Assembly: GCA_037043015.1 (NCBI GenBank)
Contig: CM073330.1
Coordinates: 5,357,263 to 5,421,262 of the forward strand
DNA length: 64,000 nt
Direction of reading: 5' to 3'
Origin: Bryum argenteum
Lineage: Eukaryota; Streptophyta; Bryopsida; Bryales; Bryaceae
Part shown: one piece after another, positions 26,141 through 35,750 of the stretch
Layout of the letters: every line of letters starts with the position of its first letter
Position numbering within the stretch: the first letter of the stretch is position 1
Notes under the pieces: generated by a model
What the model was told of the DNA's origin: nothing
The model's input: the letters and a program-made list of their open reading frames with translations, nothing else
The model's database searches: none
Position numbers and translations under genes: made by a program

Positions 26141-27791
26141 TTAATCCTTCACTTGTTTCAAAACATTCAACTGATCCGTCACAGGAGCTACACTCGACGG
26201 CACTCCTTGCGGATTGCTGACCGGTTTCACGCCCGGCGGCTCTTCAGACAGATTGTTAACCGGATTCGTCACAGGAGCTACATTCGGCGGCACTTCATAC
26301 GAATTGTTAACCGAATTTACACTCGGCGGCTCTCCATACGGATTGTAAACCCAATTGTCACTAGGCGACTCTCGAAACGGATTGCTAGCCGGATCCATCA
26401 CAGGAGCTGCAGCCGGAGACGTATTCAGCGAAAGGACTTCACGAAAATTTTGAATAGTTGCAGCCTTCCTCATATTCCACAGAATGTCTTCATACGATTC
26501 GTCAGAAGCTGCAGCCGGCGCCTGCCACTTCTCCCACGATATGTCTCGATACAAATCGTAAGAGTATGCCGGCGACATATCCCACGGCTTAAAATCATTA
26601 GTCGGCGGACCGTACGGATGGAACACAGGAGCTACATGTTCCGGCAATTCACTCCGAGTGGAACCCGAAGGATTGAACATGTAGAGACCCGTAGCCGACA
26701 CAGGACCCGTAGCCGGCAACATTTCCCACGAATCGGTGGAACGGCTGCTCGGCGGCACGCCATATCGATGGTTGATCGGATGCGGAAGAGGAGGTAGTCT
26801 CGGTGGCACTCCATACTGATCGTTAACCGGATACCTCGCTGGCGCTCCTCTCGGCGCCAGTCCATACTGTTCGTTGAATGGATACCTCGCAGGAGCTCCT
26901 CTCGGCGCCAATCCATACTGATCGTTGAATGGATACCTTGCAGGAGCTCCTCTAGGCGCCACTTCATACTGATCGTTGAATGCATACCTCGCAGGAGCTC
27001 CTCTCCGCGTCACTCCATACTGACTGTTGAATGGATACCTCGCAGGAGCTCCTCTCGGCGCCACTCTACACCGATTGTTGAATGGATACCTCGCAGGAGC
27101 TCCTCTTGGCGCCACTTCATTCGGATTGTTGACTGAAGGAGCTTTGGGTATCGGCAATTCAGTCCTGGAACTCACCAAAGTCCGCACTCCATCCGCATCG
27201 ACAACTGGAACTACACGTTCCGACACACCAGACCGCAAACCAACCGAAGTCTCCGAAGGTTTTCTATACGAATGTGCATCATCCGGATTCATCATAGGAG
27301 CTACACTTGGCACTGCATTTAGCGGATTCGTCACAGGAGCTACACTCGCCAACGCATCTACCGACTCTGCACTCGAGGCTGAATCACGAAGGCCCTCGGG
27401 TGGCGATTCCTTCAACAGATTCAAAATATCAAGCCGGTTAACACACACTACTACGTACGAGTACGAGGTTCATACTGCCACGAGAATGAGTTTATGCAGC
27501 AGACATCAAACCCTGACTACGCACCTGCACGTTTTGTTGTTGATTCATCGAAATATTGTCATCATGGGGAGTTCCGGCACCGGCAGTCCTCTGAGGACCA
27601 GGCTGATTCTGATTCTCGAGGACCGTGCTAGGCGTCCACATCTGGTGCGAGTACAGCCATTGCAGATGTGGTGGAACGAGAGGCGCTCTTACCTGTTTCT
27701 GTTGCTGCAGGACCATCGGAGTTACTGCTCCGGTCGAAGTTGCTAACTGCTGAGGATCGCTCCCTGCGGAAGCAGGTGGCCGCTCCGCCAT
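26141..27791 (-). CDS. TAF12-like Q/P-rich paralogue, copy 1
   Basis: Two-exon model: exon 1 27791-27525 (89 codons, MAERPPASAGSDPQQL..., Q-rich, donor GTGCGT) and a long exon 27409-26141 after acceptor TTGAAG, with matching phase, giving about 511 residues. The long exon starts ESPPEGLRDSASSAESVD, then has a 17-residue repeat (APRGAPARYPFNDQYG), then a proline-rich tail of NPxxxPPxVxPV motifs. No domain is recognised in the long exon. Identity as TAF12-related rests on copy 4, which shares exon 1 and continues into a histone-fold start. The frame is open over 1.3 kb and agrees with copies 2-4, supporting past or present translation. It converges tail-to-tail with the SKWPKT gene. It could be a non-functional duplicate with a lucky open frame. 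Confidence 0.45.
26779..27120. repeat. 51-bp minisatellite in the copy 1 long exon
   Basis: GATACCTCGC recurs at 26830, 26881, 26932, 26983, 27034 and 27085, a spacing of exactly 51. Adjacent text is AGGAGCTCCTCTCGGCGCC and CATACTGATCGTTGAATG. On the minus strand each unit encodes 17 residues of the type VAPRGAPARYPFNDQYG. Outer copies are more diverged. Confidence 0.92.
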
Positions 27792-28113
27792 CGCTGTAAT
27801 CCCTTGCTGCTGCTAGTACTGATGATAAACCCTGCTGCTCCTGCTTAGAACTCTAACCTTTGTTCCTCTCCATTGCCTTGCTGCATTACCACATATTCGC
27901 CAAAGCCACCAAAATTATCATAGCGAGCATTACGAGGTATGCCTGAGGCGATTCGAGCGATTGGGCGATAGAAGCATAAGTGAGCAAGGAAGCCTTGGAG
28001 GCAGGTCGGTAGCGCGGGAACGGAGATTCAAATCGGGGCACGTGCAACAATCGCATCACATATTCAAACTTACTCGGTAATTCCGAGAAATCCCTTGTAG
28101 CGATCATCACCAA
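27792..28113 (-). other. Conserved leader shared by Q/P-rich copies 1, 2 and 4
   Basis: The 5' flank of copy 1 is closely similar to 30,756-31,072 (copy 2) and 58,969-59,240 (copy 4). Shared landmarks on the minus strand: CCGCGCTACCGACCT, GCATACCTCGTAATGCTCGC, GGTGGCTTTGGCGAATATGT, then GGGATTACAGCG just before the ATG. In copies 1 and 2 one frame gives a short peptide ending PQAYLVMLAM...VALA.MW; another gives GGFGEYVV.QQG. Either could be an upstream ORF, and neither is proven. Confidence 0.55.
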
Positions 28114-28249
28114 TATTTATCATCCATAGTTTTCAGCAATTTACAGTGACTGATTCATGTTATCATTCATTCTTGCTCAGGTGTTCACGTCGGGCACTTC
28201 CCACCTCCTTGAACAACACAGACACAAATCCGCCTCTTAAGTACGTACT

Positions 28250-28792
28250 TACTGGTGCAGCACACGAACTCAATACCGCAATCAAACCTGGAACTCAAAG
28301 CGAATAAAGTTTATGGAAGTTGATACTCAACAAGGCGACCCTGATATCGAGACAGACGATTCAGCTGCATTTGGAAGCCATGGGTAGGTGGTAGCAAGTT
28401 CTGGGATGGATAACCAAGAGGTGTGATAGGGCCCTCGGCCGGCTTGGAGGTGCCATGGTTACCCTTTGATACATTGACAAGGAATTTGATGCGACTGTGG
28501 ACTCGAAAGTGCGAGTGCTGCACCAGTCGTTGATTCATTCGGTGCTAAATGCGAAGTGATCCATCGCTGCTTAGTCTTCAACTTCCCTCTTGTACTATGA
28601 AGCCTAACAGTGACCATATCGAATATGTTCGAGCCATTCTTTCGACTTGAGAATCTTGACAACTATGACTTCAATGCCTCCGGTCGAGGATGGCAGCAAC
28701 GAGGCAGTGACTATACCAGCATGCAAAGCAAGCCGATTGAACAAAAACGAGGCAGTGAATCGTTCCACGTTACAATTCGAGCGATAATGTGA
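28250..28792 (+). pseudogene. Internally deleted copy of the SKWPKT gene
   Basis: Starts with sequence matching the upstream region and first exon of the gene at 23299 (AGGCGACCCTGATATCGAGA), continues through a segment read as EFDATVDSKVRV, then jumps to the end of the later exon (CCTAACAGTGACCATATCG; ENLDNYDFNAS) and closes with SFHVTIRAIM and TGA at 28790-28792. All sequence corresponding to about 23,650-25,020 of the complete gene is missing, and the early frame stops after GSHG. It cannot encode the family protein. Confidence 0.8.
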
Positions 28793-29232
28793 TTCTTTAT
28801 TCAATATCTGATCGTTTCACTATAGATTTGAACCAGATCTACTTGTTTTGATATCATAAGGTAGTGTACCTTCGGTCCATTGGAAGATCTAAAGTGATCA
28901 CTATTGAACAGCACATATGCTCATTTCCTTACATAATCGGAACACCTCGTCTTGAAGCTCCCACTCAGGTCTTGTTGTGGCAATGCTCCCATGTGATTCG
29001 CCTTCTGTATAACCTGCAAAGAGAAACTCAAATCAGGCTGAGAACAGTATGCTACTTTCACGAGAAAGCCTATTTCTCAGGGTATCTTCGAAATTTCTAC
29101 TTGCCACCTGTTCAAAGACGAGTACATATTGATAATAAGCGCTCATGTGCGAAAAGTAAATCGATCTCCTGGATTGGAGTAATCATGGAAGGCTTACAGA
29201 CCGTCTCCTGCTTCGTACCCGATTCACCTCCT

Positions 29233-30755
29233 TCACTGGTTTTCTTTTTTCGGTTTTTCTTCTTTTCCTTCACTAGTTTCAGAGCGGTAAACTGATTTGT
29301 CATCGGAGCTAGTACTCTCCGCGAGCACTCCAGATGGATTGTTCGCCAGATTCACACTCGGATTGCTGACCGGATTCTCACTCAGAATGTTGACTGAATT
29401 CTCACTCGGTTTGTCGACCGGATTCACACTCGGATTGTTAACACGAGTGTCGGCTGGATTCTTCACACGGACCCTAGACCCGAATGGTTTCTTGACCGGA
29501 TTCTTCCTAGGAGCTACATTCGGCGGCCTTTTATACAAAATCACAGGAGGTTTTAACCGGGGGTTCCGGCAAGTAGTTACAAGTTCGCCGGTTAATTTTG
29601 AGAATTTCTGAAAGAAATAGAAAAGTATCCGGAAAAACCCGTAGAAAATTACACTAAAATCTTCTATAATCCGTATGATATGACGCAATAGCCAGATTAG
29701 TATCATGAAAGACCACCTGGACATGGACCGTACTATAGGATTTAAGCGGGTAAGGAGAAAAATCCCTCTCGAACTGTGCACAGGAGGTACATTCGGCGGC
29801 TCTTCATGCGGATTGTTGACCGGATGCACATTCGGCGGCACTCGAAATGGATTGTTAACCGGATTCTTCCCAGGGGCTGCATCCGGCGGCCGCATAGACC
29901 ACGCATTGGTAGCCGGACCCATCACAGTAGAAGATCTCGGCGGCTCTCCCAATGGAGTCAGTGCAGGAGCTACATGTTCCGGCAATCCAAACCAAGGGAT
30001 CCCCCAAGGATGTACACGTGCTGGCACTCCAAACCAATTGTGAAACGGAGGGGCTACATGTTGCGGATACACAAACCTATGAGGACCCCGATTCATCACG
30101 GGAGGTCCTCTCCGAGGCACTCCATGCTGACCGACATTCGAATACCTCACATGCGCTCCTCTCGGCGGCACTCCATACTGACCTTTCGTCGGAAACCTCA
30201 CAGGCGCTCCTCTCGGCCACAATCCATACCAATCGTTCATCGGAAACCTCACAGGCGCCACTATCGGTCGCAATCCATACTGATCTTTCATCGGAAACCT
30301 CACAGGCGCTCCTCTCGCCCGCAATACATACTGATCGTTCATCGGAATCCTCCCAGTCGCTACTCTCCGGGGCATAGTTACCAGAATCGTCACAGGATCT
30401 ACACTCGAGGTTGAGTTACTTAATATGCCCTGGGGTGGCGATCCCTTCAACACATTCGAATATCGGACCCCGTTAACACATTATTACGCACTAGTACGAG
30501 GTTCACAATTCGACAAAAATGAGTTATTCAACAAACATCACACCCTGACAACGCACTTGCATGTTCTATTGTTGCGTAATCAAAATATTGCCATCATGCG
30601 AGAGTTCTAGCGACAGTAGTCACCTGAGGAACTGACGGAATCTGATTCACGGAGTGCTGTCCAGCCCTTTGCTGGACCGGTGGAGTTGTCGCCCCGGTAG
30701 AAGATGTTAACTGCTGCGGATCGCTATCTGTGGAAGAAGCTGGCCGCTCCGCCAT
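29233..30755 (-). pseudogene. TAF12-like Q/P-rich paralogue, copy 2
   Basis: Exon 1 begins at 30755 (MAERPASSTDSDPQQLTSST) and matches copies 1 and 4, but a small insertion near 30,600 shifts the frame into a stop after 52 residues, and a further in-frame TAG follows near 30,570. The long exon is still open over 1.2 kb (30444-29233): GSPPQGIL, 17-residue repeats (LRPIVAPVRFPMNDWYG), a hydrophobic stretch (MILIWLLRHIIRIIEDF, then FYGFFRILFYFF), and a tail with NPSVNPVDKPSENSVN-type repeats. The open long exon next to a broken first exon is odd. Either decay is recent, or translation starts differently. Confidence 0.6.
30050..30350. repeat. 51-bp minisatellite in the copy 2 long exon
   Basis: Five or six units related to the copy 1 array: CGGAAACCTCACAGGCGCTC, CTCTCGG and CCATACTGATC, with 51-base spacing. 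The encoded unit is RGAPVRFPMKDQYGL-like. Copies here resemble one another more than they resemble copy 1, which suggests separate expansion or homogenisation. Confidence 0.8.
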
Positions 30756-31072
30756 CGCTGTAATCTCTTTCTGCTACTGGTACTCCTGAGAAATTAAGCT
30801 TGCTGTTCTTGCGTGGAACTCTAACCGGTGCTCCTCTCCCGTGCCTTGCTGCACTACCACATACTCGCCAAAGCCACCATAACTACCATAGCGAGCATTA
30901 CGAGGTATGCCTGAGGTGTGCTCGGCATTCGAGCAATTGGGTTCACGATGGAATTATGACTGAGGTTCATGAGCACCGATGCCTTGGAGGTAGGTCGGTA
31001 GCGCGGGAATCGGGATTCAAATGGTGACAATCGCAAGAAACAGTTTATTCCGAAGCCAATTAAGTGAACCAA

Positions 31073-31791
31073 ATTATAAGATTGGTAAGTTTACCTATTT
31101 TTTACTTAGTAAGATTTTTTAGTATAAAACAATAAGTATCTTAACGAAACTCGAGTATGTGGTCTTGGACATTGAATTAACTAAAGCAATTTACTCATTA
31201 AATTTGAGAATGAGAATGTTCAAGGTCTAATTTCATGTATAGACAAATATTGTGTCAAGTTTCTAAAAGTTCCAAAATAACAACAAAAATTTGAATATTG
31301 TAGCCTCTACTAGATTTTGATCTTGTCAAAACGAAATAATTATTAGTTATCACATGCAACTTTCATGGCCCAAAAGTTAAGAAACATAAAGTTTTAAAAT
31401 GATGAATATTAATCGCATGAGATTTTGAAAGATTTAGGATTATATTGGTTGAAAATTTGAAGATTTTTTTAATTTTGAGATAATTAATTCTTTATTGCAT
31501 AAATATGGTAGAGGTTTAGATATTCTAATTTTATCTTTTGACTTTCAAATCACATGAGTGTATTTTAAGCTTCTCATTCAAATTCCACAAGTAGCTTTGA
31601 TAATACACGATGAAAAATGTAACACCATGTTTATTGATATAAAGAGATCATAATACTTCAATCTTTATATTCTTTTAGAGTAAAAGTAGATGAGTCAGTG
31701 TATTTCTATCTTATTGTTTAGTGAAGGAATTTGGCAATCTGGGTGATAGTAATATTGATTTCGTTGTAGGAGTAATAAAATTATTGTGATT
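31073..31791. other. AT-rich spacer
   Basis: AT-rich sequence between copy 2 and the third duplication remnant. I see no reading frame, repeat or transposon end. It probably fills a deletion, since the SKWPKT gene body that should lie here is gone. Confidence 0.5.
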
Positions 31792-31817
31792 GCGGTTACA
31801 ATTCGAGCTATAATGTG
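31792..31817 (+). pseudogene. Terminal remnant of the SKWPKT gene, third copy
   Basis: GCGGTTACAATTCGAGCTAT then AATGTGA reproduces the last seven codons and stop of the gene at 23299. It is followed by 3' flank closely matching that of the two other copies up to about 32,280 (for example AGTGATCAATATTGAAC and ACAAACCGTCTC). Nothing else of the gene is left. Confidence 0.8.
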
Positions 31818-32283
31818 ATTCTTTATTCAATATCAGATGATCGTTTCACATTAGATAAGAACCATTTTAATATCATCCAATGAAATATGGTACCTAGTGT
31901 ACCTTGGTTTATTGGACCACCTATTTAAGTGATCAATATTGAACAACATATATGCTGATTTCCTTGTTCACATAAGAGGAACACCTTGTCCCACAACTCC
32001 CGGGTCTTGTTGCGGCAACGCTTCCTTGCACCTAATTCGCCTTCTGTGTAACCTGCAAAGAGAAACCCAAATTAGACTGAGAAGACTATACTATTTCACG
32101 AGGAAGCCTGTATCACTTTTTCAAGGTGGCTTCGAGGTTTCAGCTTGCCACCTATTTAATGGATGAGTACGTAAGCGCTCATGTGCTAAAAGTGAATCGA
32201 ACAACTAGATTGTAGTAATCATGGAAAGATTACAAACCGTCTCTTGCTTCGTATCCGATTCACCACCAAGTTCATCCTTCACT

Positions 32284-32286
<3 letters not shown>

Positions 32287-32319
<33 letters not shown>
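32287..32319. repeat. Poly-T tract
   Basis: An uninterrupted run of about 31 T residues, followed by AT-rich sequence and TTTCTTCTTTTTTCC. On the minus strand it is a poly-A tract downstream of the copy 3 frame. The corresponding places in copies 1 and 2 have only short pyrimidine runs. Confidence 0.85.
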
Positions 32320-32320
<1 letters not shown>

Positions 32321-33355
32321 ATTTTTCTTCTTTTTTCCTTCTTGTCTTTCACTAGTTCCAAATCGGTCAACTGATTTGTCATCAGAGTTGATATCGTCGA
32401 GCACTGCATAATTATGGATTGTTGCCCAGATACATACTCGGATTGTCGACCATATTATCACTCAGAGTGTCCTCTAAATTCATACTCGGCGGCTCTTTAA
32501 ATGAATCGATAACCGGATTCACACTCCGAGGCGGCTCTCCAGATGAATTCTTGACCAGCTTTTCCACACGACCTATATTCCGGGACGGCTCTCTAGATGG
32601 ATTCTTGACCGAATTTTCCACACAATCTACATCCGGCGCCACTCTATAGAAAGTGTTGGACGGATTCATTGCAGAAGCAATGAATGGGGGGTACCGGTAT
32701 TTACTTAGAAGTTGGCCGTTTGAATTTATTAATTTCCAAATGAAATAGAAAAGTTTCGGAAATAAACCGATGAAAACTACAAGAAATTTTGCTATCATCT
32801 GTATAATATGAAGTAATAGCCATATTAGTTTTTTGAAAAACCGCCTGGACATGAGTACTATATGATATAAGCCGGGAAGAGGGAGATTACTTTCCGAACT
32901 ATGCACCGGAGGTACATTCGGCGGCTTTCCATACAAATTGTCAATTGGATTCACACTCGACGGCTCTCCCAATAGAGCCATTAGATGACCTATATATCTC
33001 GGCAATTCATTCCAACTTTCCAAGTGATTATCCCCAAAGCATCCACACGTGCTGTCATTTTAAACGAAAGGAGAACTGGACGAGCTACATCTTGCGGACC
33101 ATAAGGACCCGGATTCATCATAGGACCTACCTCTCTACGGCACATCATACGGGTTGTTAATCAGAAACCTCGAAGGAGCTAAACTCGACACATCATACGG
33201 ATTGTGAAGTGGAAGAGCTACAGGTGCTCTAGTCATGTAATTGAAGAAAGTCCGTTGTGCAGATGGATCGACAACATCAACTACACGTTCCGGCCATCCA
33301 GAACTCACTTTTTCCCGATCATTGGTGGGAGGTTGAGGCATGAATGACAAGTTGA

Positions 33356-33592
33356 CCGTAATGACTTGACTGTACTAATGACACAAAGTGTCAGTTTTAA
33401 TTGTGCTTCTAATAACATCAAAATAAATTATGATATTTGTCACATTTTCTTAGATTTATTTTGGTTGTAATAAGCATAGCACACCCTAATAGATTAGTAA
33501 AAAAATTAAGGAATTTAAGTGACTAATATGATAATTTATTGGAAGCACACTTAAAGTACGCACACTCTGTCATTACGGTCAAGTCATTACGG
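33356..33592. mobile_element. MITE-like inverted-repeat element, about 237 bp
   Basis: Left end CCGTAATGACTTGACTGTAC then TAATGACA is mirrored at the right end by TGTCATTACGGTCAAGTCAT then TACGG. The inverted similarity goes further inward: TTTTAATTGTGCTTCTAATA on the left against TATTGGAAGCACACTTAAAG on the right. The centre is AT-rich and non-coding. I could not identify a clear target-site duplication, so the superfamily is open. Related sequence occurs at about 59,920. Confidence 0.6.
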
Positions 33593-34496
33593 CCGTCACT
33601 TTTAGTGTCATTTTCTACTAGTCTCATATATAGAGATTCCAAGATATTCTTATTTTTGATTGGTATAAAGCATGTTCTGTTGTTGCGTGCTGAGAATATT
33701 GCCATCATGCGGAGTTTTAGTAACAATAGTCCCCTGAGAATTAGACAGAACGTGATTCACGGAGGACTCGAAGACACACGTCTGCTGTCCAGGCCTTTGT
33801 TGTCGCTGTTGTGTAACGGGAGGCGCTTTTTGTTGTGGCTACTGCTGTCCAGGCCCTTGCTGTGGTTGTTGTCCAACCAAACGCTCTCTTTGTCTTGGAA
33901 ATTGCCAGTGCGCTCCACGAAATTGTTGTGGTTCAACGAGAAGCACTATTGGTGGTTGCCGCCATTGCTGTTGTTGTCGGACCAGTGCAATTTAAAGTAC
34001 GCACTATCTGTCATTACGGTCAAGTCATTACGGCCGTCACTTTTAGTGCCATTTTCTACTAGTCTCATATATAGAGATTCCAAGATATTCTTATTTTTGA
34101 TCGGTATAAAGCATGTTCTGTTGTTGCGTGCTGAGAATATTGCCATCATGCGGAGTTTTAGTAACAGTAGTGTCGTGAGAATTAGACAGAACGTGATTCA
34201 CGGAAGACTCGGAGACACACGTCTGCTGTCCAGGCCTTTGTTGTGGCTGTTGTGTAACGGGAGGCACTTTTCGTTGTGGCTGCTACTGTTCAGGCCCTTG
34301 CTGTGGCTGTTGTGTATCAAGAGGCGCTCTTTGTTGTGGCTGTTGCTATCTATACAAATGTTGTTGCTGTTGTCGAATCAAACGCTCTCTTTGTCTTGGA
34401 AATTGCGAGTGCGCTCCACGAAATTGCTGTGGTTCAACGAGAAGCACTGTTGGTGGTTGTCGCTATTGCTGTTGCTGTTGTTGCCGGACCAGTGGA
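33551..34496. repeat. Tandem duplication, units of 440 and 505 bp
   Basis: Unit 1 (33551-33990) and unit 2 (33992-34496) both start TTAAAGTACGCACT, include the right end of the MITE (TCATTACGGTCAAGTC), then TCTCATATATAGAGATTCC, CATCATGCGGAGTTTTAG, GACACACGTCTGCTGTCCAG and glutamine-coding repeats (CTGTTGTTG), and end CGGACCAGTG. Unit 2 is longer through extra CTGTTG-type repeats. Similarity is high throughout, so the event is young. Confidence 0.85.
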
Positions 34497-34678
34497 GTTG
34501 AGGATGGTGATTGCTGCGGATTGCTATCTGTGGTTGAAGGTGGCCGCCTTGCCATCGCTACAATTTCTTGCTGCTTCTGGTACTCGGTGAAAGCACACTA
34601 GACCCATCTACTTTGGGGGTCACAAACACAAATTCTGGAAGGTTTCAACTTTGTACTTCTGTTTTACATATGTAGAAT

Positions 34679-34820
34679 CACTACTAGATTACAGCACTGT
34701 GAACTACGGTAAAAACGTAGCTAAATACACTGGGCTCGGCCGAATTCGCTCTCCCGAAATCGTCATTTTCGTAACAGGCGGTCGTAGCTATTTAACAAGC
34801 TACGTTGGGGTGTAGCATCC
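34679..34820. repeat. Left TIR and subterminal repeats of the CACTA element
   Basis: Terminal CACTACTAGATTAC, then subterminal copies of the motif in both orientations: ACGTAGCTAAAT, TCGTAGCTATTT, AAGCTACGTTG and GTGTAGCATC. In En/Spm such repeats bind the TNPA protein. The same role is inferred here. Confidence 0.8.
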
Positions 34821-35750
34821 GTTACATTTTAGACCTGTGCCGGGTACTGCTCGTTCCCCAGCATTTGGAGTTCCCAAGCGCAAACGTTGCACGTGGCAGG
34901 GTGGTGGCCCACTTCTGTGATTTGCCAGATATGTACGTAAATCTCGCATTCTGAACTTTTCAGCTCGTGAGGAAAATAGTAAACAGTTACGGTAATAGAT
35001 AACGGGGTGAATTACATTGACTGCCTGGTAAATATTAGAGTTTGCGGTAAGTACTCCTTTTGGTTAATAAATGGTGTAGTTGACTTTGTCAAAAGAATAC
35101 GGGAATGTAACAGCCAGAAATAGATTTACTTAGGATAATAATAGAAATTTTGGGGGAATTTGGTTCATTCGATGATGTTTGTATGCGTTATATCTGCGAG
35201 TAACAAAGTGGCGTGATATTGAGACGTGGATGTGATTGAGTCACCGATTGGATTGTTAAATTAAGTAAGGATAACCATTCCCGATTGGAGGATCGGCATA
35301 CCCGGCCTGTCGACATTTTCCACACAATGCATAGCATGTTCCTCAATTTCATAATGAAATGTACATTGCATCCTAAAATCCTCAGTTTTGTACATCACCA
35401 TAGAAATTAACACATGATAATTTAGATACTAATCCATAACACATTATAGGAGTCCGAAATTGCATCCTCGGTACGAGGACGTAAAACCTGCTGAGTTCAG
35501 AAAGGTCGAATGCCCCGCATTACTCTGCAGTACATTTTAGAGAATACAGTATGGTCTGCAAGAGTCATATATAAAAACATAATACCACATATATTGCCTC
35601 TGTCAATGGTCTCTATTGTATTCACAACATATACATGATTTACGTAGCATGTCTGAGAATCTGCAAAAATGTCGAATTCCTCTACCAGATGATGCGTTAG
35701 TCGCGATCGTCAGCACTTGTATCCTCCGAAGATGACCCGACTTGCTCTTT

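Larger units (their letters stand above)
32412..34555 (-). pseudogene. TAF12-like Q/P-rich paralogue, copy 3
   Basis: Exon 1 starts at 34555 (MARRPPSTTDSNPQQSPSST) but is closed by TAG at 34463-34465 within a glutamine run. The long exon survives as two pieces: 33350-33135 (PERVVDVVDPSAQRTFF, matching SERVVPVVDADGVRTL of copy 1) and 33023-32412, a 203-residue frame with the hydrophobic segment KLIWLLLHIIQMIAKFLVVF also found in copy 2 and a tail of NPSxEPPxxV repeats. A MITE-like insertion and a 440-bp tandem duplication separate exon 1 from the long exon. Clearly broken. Confidence 0.7.

Noticed and set aside
26138-30414. Long plus-strand frames opposite the Q/P-rich copies (Arg-rich, for example 26138-26797 and 29776-30414)
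   Set aside because: They are antisense to the 51-bp repeats, whose length is a multiple of three, so several frames stay open. Only the minus strand has consistent starts, splice sites and agreement among copies.
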